From assembly GCF_000428905.1 (NCBI RefSeq), contig NZ_KE386814.1, positions 1 through 64,000 on the forward strand: a stretch of 64,000 bases of DNA, in the 5' to 3' direction. This document shows positions 36,180 to 45,343 of the stretch, piece after piece; position 1 is the first letter of the stretch; each line of letters begins with the position of its first letter. The notes under the pieces are model-generated. The model searched no databases, was not told where the DNA came from, and saw nothing but the letters and a program-made list of their open reading frames with translations. Position numbers and translations under genes: made by a program. The DNA comes from Brumicola pallidula DSM 14239 = ACAM 615. Its GTDB lineage: Bacteria > Pseudomonadota > Gammaproteobacteria > Enterobacterales > Alteromonadaceae.

Positions 36180-37232
36180 ATGGATTCTTTGACACAAGTC
36201 GCCTTGGGTGCAGCCGTTGGATATGCTGTACTAGGAAGTAAAGTTGGTCGTAAAGCCGCTGTCTGGGGCGCTGTTTTAGGCACATTACCCGACTTAGATG
36301 TGTTTTTACCCTATGCTGGGGAAGTAGAGGCATTTACCTATCATCGCGGCTTCAGTCACTCTCTTCTCGTTCATCTTCTTGCTAGCCCCTTTATAACTTG
36401 GTTAATACTGAAACTGCATACGAGCGACCAACAGTATAAAAAAGAGTGGTTTTGCTTAGTGTTTTTAAGTTTATCGACGCATGCAATTCTTGATAGTTTG
36501 ACTGTGTATGGCACTCAATTAATGTGGCCCCTCACTGAATATCCATTTGCTGTCTCTAATCTGTTTATCATTGACCCCATGTATACTTTGCCTTTATTGC
36601 TGGGCATCGCTTTTGCGCTATTTCCAAAGGTAAAAGCCACGACAGCTCGTCACATGAATTTTTTAGGATTAGCGTTAAGTAGCATCTATATTTGTTGGTC
36701 CCTTATCGCTAAAGTTGCTATTGACCATAAACTAGAAACTTCGCTGAGCGAACGCGGCATACCGGCAAATCATTATATTAGCACTCCTGCGCCGTTGACT
36801 ACCATGCTTTGGCGTATCGTGGTTATGTCTGACGGGCATTATTATGAGGGCTATGCTTCTGTTTTTGATGCTCCAAAAGATATCACCTTGGATGCTTATC
36901 AAACTTATCCTGAGCTATTGAATGACATTCAAGATGAATGGGGTGTTAACCGCTTGCAGTGGTTTACTCGGGGATTTTACTCAGTGCGGCAAAAAGAACA
37001 AAAAGTGATTCTGTCTGACTTACGAATGGGAGCTGAGTGCAGTTATGTATTTAACTTCGTGGTGGGCGAAAAAACAATGTCGGGTATTCAGCTAGGAGAC
37101 TTTGAGAAAGTAACTGAACGGCCAGACTTAAGTAAGGTAGGCCGTATTTGGGATAGGATTTGGGACCCTAGTGTTTCGTTGACTTCGTCTTTAGCTGCCA
37201 ATGATTGCGAGGAAAAAACAATTCGTTACTAA
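36180..37232 (+). CDS. YdjM/YbcI-like membrane-bound metal-dependent hydrolase (DUF457)
   Basis: A 350-residue protein with an N-terminal membrane domain carrying MDSLTQVALGAAVG, GTLPDLDV and HRGFSHSLLVH (about 55-65), the conserved Asp/His metal set of the family, followed by a soluble C-terminal region of about 170 residues. Members are called hydrolases from sequence only; LexA control is known for E. coli ydjM, but I saw no LexA box here. Confidence 0.85.
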   Translation: MDSLTQVALGAAVGYAVLGSKVGRKAAVWGAVLGTLPDLDVFLPYAGEVEAFTYHRGFSHSLLVHLLASPFITWLILKLHTSDQQYKKEWFCLVFLSLSTHAILDSLTVYGTQLMWPLTEYPFAVSNLFIIDPMYTLPLLLGIAFALFPKVKATTARHMNFLGLALSSIYICWSLIAKVAIDHKLETSLSERGIPANHYISTPAPLTTMLWRIVVMSDGHYYEGYASVFDAPKDITLDAYQTYPELLNDIQDEWGVNRLQWFTRGFYSVRQKEQKVILSDLRMGAECSYVFNFVVGEKTMSGIQLGDFEKVTERPDLSKVGRIWDRIWDPSVSLTSSLAANDCEEKTIRY

Positions 37233-37295
37233 AAACTACTTTATGAGTTTCTTATAACCAATAAGTTGGGGCGGTGCCAAGGACTCTCTACAATT

Positions 37296-39161
37296 CTACC
37301 AGTGGTACGTAGCACTTAACGTGTATTGTTCTCCTCGGCCGGGTGTGCCAGGCACCTCTTCAAAAGATTCATCCCAAAGATTGTCTGCCGCAAGTATAAT
37401 ATCCAATCCTTTCAACTGCGATGGAGATATCTTTAACGTAAGGTGTGTAAATAATGCATCGTCATCACCGTTGCGTAGCGTATTTTCTTCTTGTTTACGC
37501 CACTCGTTATCAACACGGAATTCAACCATGCTGGTAGGGCGCCAAATAACACCTAATGTTACGCGATGATCGGGGTAGTTCAATGCATAAAAGCTAGCAT
37601 CGATATCTGCAGTGGCATAATCTTCAGATTTATTAAGGAAGGTATAGCTGGTAATGATCTCTGTATTGTCTAAACGCTTTATGGCAAGTAGCTCTAAACC
37701 TAAAGTTTCTATATTGACGGGGTTTGCAGAGCGCGCAGAGCTTGAACTTAAACTATAAGTCCAATCGGTTAAATCATCATCTTGTCGATAAAAAATAGCA
37801 GAATCAAGACGCCAAGTGTCTCGATCTAATGCCAAGCCTAATTCAATGTTTTTAGTAGTTTCTCGCGCAAGATTATAGTTACTTCTGAACAGCCCACTTG
37901 TATTACTGCCACCGATAGCCGTATAACCAGGCACTTGACTGGCTTGGGCATAAGAAAGATAGACAGTTTGCGAGGTATCGTCAGCATTGATCGTGTTCAA
38001 CGTTATATCAGCAATTAGCGACGTTTCGGAGCCATCTCGGTTAGTATCGTCAAAAGTCGCGCCAAGGCGATAAGTTAACTGTCGATCATTTTGCAGATCC
38101 ATGCGGTATTCAGGTAATACACTAAGCTTGTAATAATGACGAGAGGTAAAGTTATTTTCAAGCGTGGTTGATTCGATACCGTCTGCTATAAACTGCGCTG
38201 AATAATTGAGTGCAAAGGATACTGTTTGTAAATGGCGGCCAGAAAGGGCTATCGATTTAACATCAGTTTCGTGAAAAGCTTCGAATATATCAGGGTTTTC
38301 ACGCGAAAAAACATAATGGTCACGATGACGACGATAGTAAGTGGAAATTTCAAATAGGCTGTCTTGTGCATAATATTGTTTATGATTAAGTATGAATAGT
38401 CGCGCTTTAAGGTCTTCAGTTTCATTGACATTAAATGGTGTGTACATATTTGGCCAACCAAAGAATTTTTCTTGAGCACCAAAAAACAAGTCAGTTTGTG
38501 ATGATGGTCCAACTAACTGAATACGACCAGAAGCACGTTGAAAATCGTGGTCGCCATTTTCTATAGTACCGTCACTTTCAGAGCGAGAGAGCTCACCTTC
38601 AAAACCGATAGTCCAATCTGTAAAGTCAACCAGTGCCAAAGTCACACCACTGTGAATTCGTTGTAAATTAAAGTTGTTATTACCTGCGCCAAGAGAAACG
38701 CTACCTGAGGTTTTTATGGGGGTCCATTTTCGGGAAATAGTTCCTACCGAGCTGTTAACACCAAGCAGTGCATTGTCTACGCCTGTTAGAACGTTCGCGT
38801 TACTTAACATTTCTTGAGCAATAGGAATTTCCGCAAAATAATGCCCAGTTTGCGGATCAAATAATGTTGCACTGCCTATTCTAAATCCTGTATTTTCGAA
38901 AATGCCGCCACGGATCGTCACATCGGCTTGAGCCTCTGCCATATTGCGCGACTGTAGATCAACGCGTGGATCATATTCTAGATTTGAAACTAGTGAACCG
39001 AAGGTTCCTACAGGTTTGTTATTCGCCGTTGCTGAACCCTCAACCGTAATTTTCTCAATATGACTCTCTTCATCGCTATTGTCGGTTTCATCAATTGCTG
39101 ATGAGAAAGTCGATGCGCTAAACAACAAGGCAGGCAAAGCAATTTGTACAATTCGAATCAT
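37296..39161 (-). CDS. TonB-dependent outer-membrane receptor (BtuB-like)
   Basis: A 621-residue receptor: signal peptide ending FSSA, a plug domain with ADVTIRGGIFENTGF and the LTGVDNALLG block, then a 22-strand-type barrel ending in an aromatic residue (TYHW). The C-terminus NLWDES...PGRGEQ is typical. The ATG at 39161 is chosen because an earlier start adds 14 residues ahead of the signal sequence. The cargo cannot be told from the sequence; no cobalamin riboswitch, Fur or Zur box was found upstream. Confidence 0.87.
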   Translation of the reverse strand: MIRIVQIALPALLFSASTFSSAIDETDNSDEESHIEKITVEGSATANNKPVGTFGSLVSNLEYDPRVDLQSRNMAEAQADVTIRGGIFENTGFRIGSATLFDPQTGHYFAEIPIAQEMLSNANVLTGVDNALLGVNSSVGTISRKWTPIKTSGSVSLGAGNNNFNLQRIHSGVTLALVDFTDWTIGFEGELSRSESDGTIENGDHDFQRASGRIQLVGPSSQTDLFFGAQEKFFGWPNMYTPFNVNETEDLKARLFILNHKQYYAQDSLFEISTYYRRHRDHYVFSRENPDIFEAFHETDVKSIALSGRHLQTVSFALNYSAQFIADGIESTTLENNFTSRHYYKLSVLPEYRMDLQNDRQLTYRLGATFDDTNRDGSETSLIADITLNTINADDTSQTVYLSYAQASQVPGYTAIGGSNTSGLFRSNYNLARETTKNIELGLALDRDTWRLDSAIFYRQDDDLTDWTYSLSSSSARSANPVNIETLGLELLAIKRLDNTEIITSYTFLNKSEDYATADIDASFYALNYPDHRVTLGVIWRPTSMVEFRVDNEWRKQEENTLRNGDDDALFTHLTLKISPSQLKGLDIILAADNLWDESFEEVPGTPGRGEQYTLSATYHW

Positions 39162-39537
39162 GTTAATATTCTCTATTTGTGCTGTCAGATCTATTAGTAA
39201 CAACGATTATTTTTTTACCATCTCATGCGACCATATGATCATCTAGCAGAAAGTATCATTCTTCCTACTAGCGTTATACAACGGGGTTTACTATATTGGC
39301 ACAAGCAAACGAAAATATCGTAAAATAGTGTTGAGGTTAAGTTGAAAGGCAGTAGTCGTTACGTTAATCAATATTGTATCTCAGCGGGGGAAATATAGCA
39401 CATGATAACTATTCACAATGGGTGAAGGTTACATGGAATAACGAAATTTCCTTAGGTCCGGTATGTGTCCTTTCTTTACTTGGCGAAAGGCTAACTCAAA
39501 AGTATGAAAATATGTTGTTTAGTTTGACACTTTCTTG
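39162..39537. other. Intergenic region, no gene seen
   Basis: This 376-bp spacer lies between the TonB receptor and the GDPD gene, both on the minus strand. A weak forward frame at 39374 overlaps the end of the GDPD gene and has no protein character. No riboswitch or clear operator was found. Confidence 0.5.
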
Positions 39538-40275
39538 TCAGCTTAAACTTGCTTTCCGTGTAATCAATTGTTTCGCCCAGTCTGGGCGATCTGTAAATAT
39601 GCCATCGACGCCGATGTCTATAAGCTCTAACAGTGTTTCTTGATGGTTTACGGTATAACACCATACTTTTTTGCCACGTCTATGTGCATCTTCTACAAAG
39701 TCAGCATTAACTGTATTCCAATCGGTGGCAGCGATTAGCACGCCGAGACTGCTAGCGTATTTAGCATGATCAAAAGGGGCATGAGCAATTAATGCTCCAA
39801 ACTCCACCGGGCACGTTTCTTCAGATAACAAATCTGCTTCTGTGAAGTCACTGAAACTGGTCTTTATAGCCATGAGTAAAGGATGATCAAAAGATGAAAT
39901 TACAACCCTGCATTGATGTGTTGCAATTAGATGTTTCACATAAACCACGAACTCTTGAACTGATTGAACTGACTTTACCTCAATGTTCAATATGACTTTG
40001 TTGCCAATGAGCGCGGCAACCTCGCCCAAAGTCGGTATTTGGTCTTTATCTTTAATCAGCAGTTGACGCGCTTGGCCCAGTGGCATATCAAATATACGAC
40101 CTTCACCATTGGTTAGTGTATTTAAGTAGGGATCGTGAAAAACTAAAAACTCGTGTTCAACTTGATGAATGTCGAGTTCAATTGCATCAACCTCAAGCTT
40201 CAACGCTTGTTGGAATGCAATAATTGTATTTTCAGTGTATTGACTGCTAAAACCGCGGTGAGCAATTACGAGCAT
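39538..40275 (-). CDS. Glycerophosphodiester phosphodiesterase
   Basis: A 245-residue cytoplasmic GDPD (UgpQ-like) that hydrolyses glycerophosphodiesters to glycerol-3-phosphate and an alcohol. The catalytic and metal residues are visible: AHRG (5-8), E15-N16, ELDIHQ (about 38-43) and VFHDP near 50. There is no signal peptide. Its start overlaps the end of the DMT transporter gene by ten bases. Placement behind psd suggests a part in phospholipid turnover. Confidence 0.9.
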   Translation of the reverse strand: MLVIAHRGFSSQYTENTIIAFQQALKLEVDAIELDIHQVEHEFLVFHDPYLNTLTNGEGRIFDMPLGQARQLLIKDKDQIPTLGEVAALIGNKVILNIEVKSVQSVQEFVVYVKHLIATHQCRVVISSFDHPLLMAIKTSFSDFTEADLLSEETCPVEFGALIAHAPFDHAKYASSLGVLIAATDWNTVNADFVEDAHRRGKKVWCYTVNHQETLLELIDIGVDGIFTDRPDWAKQLITRKASLS

Positions 40276-41150
40276 TGTTTGGCTTTTTGGTTTTCTCTAT
40301 GGGTGTTAATAGTCTCGTATACCGCTGCAGAAATTACCAGTAAACCACCAACTAAAGTTTGCCAAGTAGGCTGCTCATTGATCAAAATCATTGCAAATAG
40401 AATAGCGTAAAAGGGCTGCATGCAAGCAACTAAGGAAAATGTTTTTGCCCGCAAATGCTTCAGAGCGCTAGCAACCATAGCGTGTGGCACAGCAGTAAAA
40501 AATGTACCTAATGCAACCAGTAACCACAATGTGTTTATATCAATCATTGCCAATTCCTCGGATACAAAAAAGACCAACGTAGGGCATATGATGAGTGTTT
40601 GCCATGCCATCGCTTTAGCGCCGCTATAGTGTGAAAAATAATGGCGATGTAGTAAGTTGCGAATAGCATAAAGAAACGCCGAAAAAACACCCACGATCAC
40701 ACCCAAAGTCACATCATTTTCCAGTGACGCATCTGGAACGATTAGGGCGATACCGGCTAACACCACAAGCGCACTCAAAATGTCTTGCCATAGCAAGCGG
40801 TTTTTCTCAAAATAAGGCTCAATTAACACGGTGATCACCGGAAACGTAAATAGCGCAATAATACCAACGGATACGCTGGACAACTGCATCGCCATAAAGT
40901 ATGTGACCCAATGTACGGCCATAATGATGCCAAGGCCGAATGCAATGAAATAGTCTCTGCTTGAGTTCAGCCATAATCCTTCACCAGCGAACTTAGCGAC
41001 TGTAAAAAGTAGCATACACGCAATTACAGAACGACCAAAGGTGATGTCAATTGAGCCTAGCGGGATTAATTGCGAAAAAAGTGCGGTACCGCCTAATAGC
41101 ATTACAGTAATATGCAATGATATAAGGCTTTTCTTAACGGGGTCCATCAA
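40266..41150 (-). CDS. DMT family transporter (EamA domains)
   Basis: A 294-residue inner-membrane protein with ten hydrophobic segments in two EamA repeats (ending near TVLIEPYF and ILINEQPTWQTLVGG). Substrate unknown; relatives export amino acids or metabolites. It starts two bases after the psd stop and overlaps the GDPD gene, so the three are one operon. Confidence 0.88.
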   Translation of the reverse strand: MMDPVKKSLISLHITVMLLGGTALFSQLIPLGSIDITFGRSVIACMLLFTVAKFAGEGLWLNSSRDYFIAFGLGIIMAVHWVTYFMAMQLSSVSVGIIALFTFPVITVLIEPYFEKNRLLWQDILSALVVLAGIALIVPDASLENDVTLGVIVGVFSAFLYAIRNLLHRHYFSHYSGAKAMAWQTLIICPTLVFFVSEELAMIDINTLWLLVALGTFFTAVPHAMVASALKHLRAKTFSLVACMQPFYAILFAMILINEQPTWQTLVGGLLVISAAVYETINTHRENQKAKQCS

Positions 41151-41152
41151 CG

Positions 41153-42031
41153 TTATTCAGAGTCGCTTGATGTTTCAATGTTTTCTTTGACAACCGCAAA
41201 TGGTTGACCTAAGCGTGTCACCATACCCGCTTGTAAGTCCGCAAATTCCACGGCATTTGGTTCGAAACAAACCACAATTGTCGAGCCCAATTTGAAGAGG
41301 CCCATTTCGTCTCCTTTGTGCAAGCTAATATCTTGATCTTCATACTGCCAATGTTGCACTGTTTTTCCTGCCGGTGGTGTTATATTGCCTGCCCAGATGG
41401 TCTCAATACTCGCAACAATAGTGGCGCCAACGAGAACAATTGCTACTTTGCCTACGGGAGTATCAAAAATGGTCACGACACGTTCATTGCGCGCAAACAA
41501 CCCCGGCACATTTGCTGCTGTTAAAGGGTTGACCGAAAATAGTTCGCCAGGCACATGCAACATATCTGTAAGTTTGCCGTCAATGGGCATGTGGATGCGA
41601 TGATAATCTTTAGGTGATAAGTAAATAGTAGCAAAGTCACCGCCTTTAAATATACTCGCTAGCTCGGGTTTGCCGCCTAATAATGTGGTTAAACTATAAT
41701 TATGACCTTTGGCTTGAAAAATCTCGTCACCGATAATTTTACCGAATTGGCTTACCCTTCCGTCAACAGAATGGCAAAGTTGTTTGTTATCTTCTTTGAT
41801 AGGACGAACACCATCTTTTAGTTGGCGTGTAAAAAACGCATTAAAGGTTTTGTAGTAGCTCGGCTCAGAATACTTCGCTTCCGACATGTCCACTTCAAAT
41901 GCTTTAATAAAAATACGGATAAAAAACTGTGTAATAACGCCTCCTTCCGTCGCAGCTAACCCGCCGACGATCCTTGACGTTAAATGTTTAGGAATTATGT
42001 ATTGAACGCGAACTTTAAGCCAATCTAGCAC
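41153..42031 (-). CDS. psd: Phosphatidylserine decarboxylase proenzyme
   Basis: A 292-residue membrane-bound enzyme making phosphatidylethanolamine. The self-cleavage site LGST (in FKLGSTIVV, about 254-257) generates the pyruvoyl group on the small alpha subunit; the upstream H-rich block DYHRIHMPIDG is conserved. The start is a GTG at 42031. It lies 78 bp behind rsgA, the order also known from E. coli. Confidence 0.96.
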   Translation of the reverse strand: MLDWLKVRVQYIIPKHLTSRIVGGLAATEGGVITQFFIRIFIKAFEVDMSEAKYSEPSYYKTFNAFFTRQLKDGVRPIKEDNKQLCHSVDGRVSQFGKIIGDEIFQAKGHNYSLTTLLGGKPELASIFKGGDFATIYLSPKDYHRIHMPIDGKLTDMLHVPGELFSVNPLTAANVPGLFARNERVVTIFDTPVGKVAIVLVGATIVASIETIWAGNITPPAGKTVQHWQYEDQDISLHKGDEMGLFKLGSTIVVCFEPNAVEFADLQAGMVTRLGQPFAVVKENIETSSDSE

Positions 42032-42109
42032 TGGATTCTCTCTATAATTTAGTCTTCGCTATTGTACAACAAAGAATAAACGAATGAGAAATTAAGTTCT
42101 TATGTGAAA

Positions 42110-43141
42110 TTACCCTTTCGAATAAGAGGGACTGTTTTCTTCTAAAGAATCGACAATCTTATGATAACTCTCATATCGATCCTCGGTTATTTTTTCATCC
42201 ATTACAGCTTGTCTGATAAGACACCCCGGGTCGGTTCCATGTTTGCAATCTGTAAACTTGCAACCTCCTATGTAATCACGAAATTCAATGAAGCCAGAGG
42301 TTACTTTTTCAACAGGTAAGTGCCAAAGGCCAAATTCTCTTACTCCTGGCGAGTCAATTAAATCGCCGCCTTGCTCAAAATGTAGTAATTTTGCAGCGGT
42401 TGTTGTATGTTGCCCTAACCCTGAATTTTTAGAAATATCACCAACCACCTCCTCTGCGTCTGGCAGTAACTGATTAATGATACTGGACTTGCCTACGCCA
42501 CTTTGACCAACAAAAACGCTAACTTTATCTTTTAATAAAGTGGACAGCTCAGCAATACCTTCTTGGGTGACACAACTCATGTAGATTACTCTGTATCCAA
42601 TTTCCTCATAGATTTCGACGACCTCTTTTACATACTCACGATCTTCGTCACTTAACAGTTCCATTTTATTGATAACAACAACAGGTTGGATATCGACGTC
42701 TTCGCATGCGACTAAATAGCGATCAATAATATGTGCTGACAGTTGAGGAACAATAGCAGCCACAATAATAATTTGATCTATGTTAGCGGCGATAGGCTTT
42801 ACACCATCATAAAAATCAGGTCGCGTTAACGTTGTAATTCGGTCCAGGACAACTTCAATTACACCACGGTCGCGCGAGTCGTCCGATTGAGAAGGACGAA
42901 ACAACACATTATCACCGCAAACAACCGAAGTAACGGTTCGTCGAATGTGACACTTATGTACGATACCATCGTCAATAGATTCCACATTCGCATGTTTTCC
43001 AAAACGGCCAATAACGCGACCTTTTAACGCAGCACCAAGGTGCTCGTCGCTATGCGCAACCTGTTTGCTTGCTAAGCGTTTTGTGCGATTATCTTTGACC
43101 TGTCGTTTTTGACGGTCGGATAGTTTTGGTTGTTTAGCCAC
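42110..43141 (-). CDS. rsgA: Small ribosomal subunit biogenesis GTPase RsgA
   Basis: A 343-residue circularly permuted GTPase for late 30S maturation: OB-fold first, then G4 (VVINKMELL), G1 (GQSGVGKSS, about 213-221) and G3 (DSPGVREFG), ending in the zinc motif CKFTDCKHGTDPGC. It starts with GTG at 43141 behind AAGG. It is divergent from orn, as in E. coli. Confidence 0.96.
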   Translation of the reverse strand: MAKQPKLSDRQKRQVKDNRTKRLASKQVAHSDEHLGAALKGRVIGRFGKHANVESIDDGIVHKCHIRRTVTSVVCGDNVLFRPSQSDDSRDRGVIEVVLDRITTLTRPDFYDGVKPIAANIDQIIIVAAIVPQLSAHIIDRYLVACEDVDIQPVVVINKMELLSDEDREYVKEVVEIYEEIGYRVIYMSCVTQEGIAELSTLLKDKVSVFVGQSGVGKSSIINQLLPDAEEVVGDISKNSGLGQHTTTAAKLLHFEQGGDLIDSPGVREFGLWHLPVEKVTSGFIEFRDYIGGCKFTDCKHGTDPGCLIRQAVMDEKITEDRYESYHKIVDSLEENSPSYSKG

Positions 43142-43238
43142 GTGAACCTTGTTGATTGAATACTTGCTGGCGAAATGCTTATTTGCATGTTACCTTTTTT
43201 AGTCTTTATTTTCATGATATTTAATGACAGAGGTAATC

Positions 43239-43796
43239 ATGTCGCCGAATGAATCGTTTAATGACTCAAATTTAGTTTGGATTGATATGGAAATGACAGG
43301 GTTAGACCCTGAGACTTGCGTAGTCATGGAAATCGCAACTATCGTAACAGACAAAGAACTTAATATATTGGCTCAAGGTCCAGTCATTGCAGTGTATCAG
43401 TCTGATGATGTGCTCGATAATATGGACGAGTGGTGTGTAAAGACCCATGGTGCGACGGGGTTAACGGCTCGTTGTCGCGCGAGTGAATATGATGTCGACG
43501 CTGCGACAAGAGAAACCATAAAATTTTTAGAGCAATACGTAGCTAAGGGGAAGTCTCCTTTGTGTGGTAACACAATTGGTCAAGACCGACGGTTCCTAGT
43601 CAAATATATGTCAGAATTAGAAGCGTACTTTCATTACCGAAATGTTGATGTAAGTACAATTAAGGAACTAACAGCGCGTTGGAAACCGGAGATACTTGCC
43701 GGATTTAAGAAGAAAGGCGTCCATTTAGCACTAGATGATATTATTGAATCAATTGATGAAATGAAATTTTACCGAGAAAATGTGTTTAAGATTTAG
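43239..43796 (+). CDS. orn: Oligoribonuclease
   Basis: A 185-residue DEDDh 3'-5' exonuclease that destroys di- and short oligoribonucleotides, including pGpG from c-di-GMP breakdown. [12 protein letters not shown] holds the first acidic pair; the DEDDh histidine lies in HLALDDI near the end. The ATG at 43239 has AGAGGT five bases upstream and is preferred to the ATG at 43224. The tRNA-Gly gene follows, as in enterobacteria. Confidence 0.95.
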   Translation: MSPNESFNDSNLVWIDMEMTGLDPETCVVMEIATIVTDKELNILAQGPVIAVYQSDDVLDNMDEWCVKTHGATGLTARCRASEYDVDAATRETIKFLEQYVAKGKSPLCGNTIGQDRRFLVKYMSELEAYFHYRNVDVSTIKELTARWKPEILAGFKKKGVHLALDDIIESIDEMKFYRENVFKI

Positions 43797-43835
43797 GCGA
43801 TTACGGCTTAATTTGCAAATAATTGCAAATTAGAC

Positions 43836-43863
43836 TTGCACTGCTCGAGTATTTTTGTAAAAT
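43836..43863 (+). promoter_or_regulatory. Promoter of the tRNA-Gly gene
   Basis: TTGCAC (43836-43841), 16 bases, TAAAAT (43858-43863), followed by a GC-rich GCGCCTCC discriminator typical of stringently controlled stable-RNA promoters. Transcription should begin close to 43870, just before the tRNA. Confidence 0.7.
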
Positions 43864-43876
43864 GCGCCTCCAGATT

Positions 43877-43952
<76 letters not shown>

Positions 43953-43959
43953 AATATAA

Positions 43960-43989
43960 AAAAAAGCACGGTTTTTACTGTGCTTTTTT
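43960..43989 (+). terminator. Terminator after tRNA-Gly
   Basis: Stem GCACGGT/ACTGTGC (43966-43972 with 43977-43983, one G-T pair), four-T loop, with flanking A and T runs of six that extend the stem and provide the T tract. Confidence 0.9.
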
Positions 43990-44043
43990 GGTTTTTAGTG
44001 TATCCATCTTAGCTCCTAATTGATTACTGACCTAGGTGATTTT

Positions 44044-44538
44044 ATGTTCATAGTAAACCCACTGAGAATTTTTGCAGACAGCGCCATGAAAAGACCATTG
44101 TGGCTGCGTTTTAAAATATTGACTTGGATGTTTAGATATAAAGTAAAATTAGTTGGAACCTGTAAAATGGAAATAAAAGAAACTGACCTGAAAAGTGTCA
44201 CGTTTTTTGTTAAAAATCGAAAGAAAGTGCAAAATCATATCTGTAGCGTTCATGCGGCGGCGATGGCATTAATCGCAGAATCAGCGACCGGTTTCATCGT
44301 GGGAGTGAATTTACCTGGAGATAAAATTCCTCTCATAAAAAGTATGAATCTTAAGTATGTAAAACGAGCTTATGGGGATATACAGGCCACTGCGAGTCTT
44401 AACGATGAGCAAATACATATTTTGCAAAATGAACCAAAAGGCGATTTTCTGGTTGACGTCAAAGTGATCGATGAAAATGGGAATGAACCTGTCATTGCAG
44501 AAATGCATTGGGCATGGATTGAAAAAGATAAAAAATAA
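44044..44538 (+). CDS. DUF4442 hotdog-fold protein (putative thioesterase)
   Basis: A 164-residue cytoplasmic protein matching DUF4442 (hotdog-fold, acyl-CoA thioesterase-like): NHICSVHAAAMALIAE (about 62-77) is the helix that crosses the sheet and carries the likely active-site acidic residue. The ATG at 44044 has AGGTGA five bases upstream. Substrate unknown. Confidence 0.8.
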   Translation: MFIVNPLRIFADSAMKRPLWLRFKILTWMFRYKVKLVGTCKMEIKETDLKSVTFFVKNRKKVQNHICSVHAAAMALIAESATGFIVGVNLPGDKIPLIKSMNLKYVKRAYGDIQATASLNDEQIHILQNEPKGDFLVDVKVIDENGNEPVIAEMHWAWIEKDKK

Positions 44539-44776
44539 TTAGCCCGATTATAGTTAAAACACGACGCAAATTACTAACTGAGGTTATGTCAATAGGTGCT
44601 TTTTTTTTAAAAAATAGAAACTTAATTGCACTCCTATTGGCTTGCTCAGGCGTCGATACTCTTTCACCATTCAAATAATATAAAAATTAGCTATTGACAA
44701 TAAGCAAGTTCCGATCACTAATGCGGTTTGTAAGCAAGTCTCATTGTTTTTGTCTTATTTCTGGGAGCAATTTCTT

Positions 44777-45157
44777 GTGTTAAACATGAATAGCGAATCA
44801 CTGTTAAAACGTATGTTTAGCGATGCTAAGCATTATCCCTATGGTTTTTCTCGTTCTGGCGATTTTTCTATCGCTGAGAGCAAGGCTCTACTGCAATATG
44901 GTTGTTTAATTGCTGCATTGGTTGATGGACATTTATTGCCATCAAACGATGAAGAAATAGGCTTCATTGAATCTGCCTCAGGACGCAAGAAACCAGATAC
45001 TACTCCCGAGCGTGCCTGGTTGAAGTATCAAAATCGCATTAATCGACCAAAATATGCAAGTATACATGGTACGAAAAAAGCATTGACCGAAAGCCGATTG
45101 GATGACGATCTAGTAAATGATGTCGATGATGATGCAGGTATTAATTTGGATGAATAA
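44777..45157 (+). CDS. maoP: MaoP (DUF413, YifE-like) macrodomain Ori protein
   Basis: A 126-residue acidic protein with the DUF413 block KHYPYGFSRSGDF, an ALVDGHLLP segment and RAWLKYQNRINRPK, close to E. coli YifE/MaoP, which organises the Ori macrodomain through the maoS site. A GTG at 44777 has GGGAG nine bases upstream; the ATG at 44786 has no site at proper distance. It lies next to ilv genes, as yifE does in E. coli. Confidence 0.85.
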   Translation: MLNMNSESLLKRMFSDAKHYPYGFSRSGDFSIAESKALLQYGCLIAALVDGHLLPSNDEEIGFIESASGRKKPDTTPERAWLKYQNRINRPKYASIHGTKKALTESRLDDDLVNDVDDDAGINLDE

Positions 45158-45209
45158 TTAGGCCATCCATCCTATTTACAAGCTATTAACATTCTATTAT
45201 TAGTATTTT

Positions 45210-45244
45210 CATCCTAATATTTGTATCTATTAGGATGATTTTTT
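45210..45244 (+). terminator. Terminator between maoP and ilvI
   Basis: A 9-bp perfect stem CATCCTAAT/ATTAGGATG (45210-45218, 45229-45237) with a ten-base loop and a T-rich tail. The word CATCCTA occurs also at 45168-45174, so an alternative pairing that would break this hairpin is possible. Confidence 0.75.
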
Positions 45245-45343
45245 CACTTTCTGCCTCTTTTCGGTTTTATCTTTGGTTTGGCTACGCTATATTCGAGTTA
45301 TTACCTTATTTTATATGCTAAAAACACGTAAGGAGAGAACTCT

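Noticed and set aside
39162-39373. Cobalamin riboswitch or Fur/Zur box before the TonB receptor
   Set aside because: Looked for because the receptor is BtuB-like; none of the conserved riboswitch words or a convincing operator palindrome is present.
39374-39643. 89-codon forward frame
   Set aside because: Overlaps the 3' end of the GDPD gene on the other strand and has no protein character.
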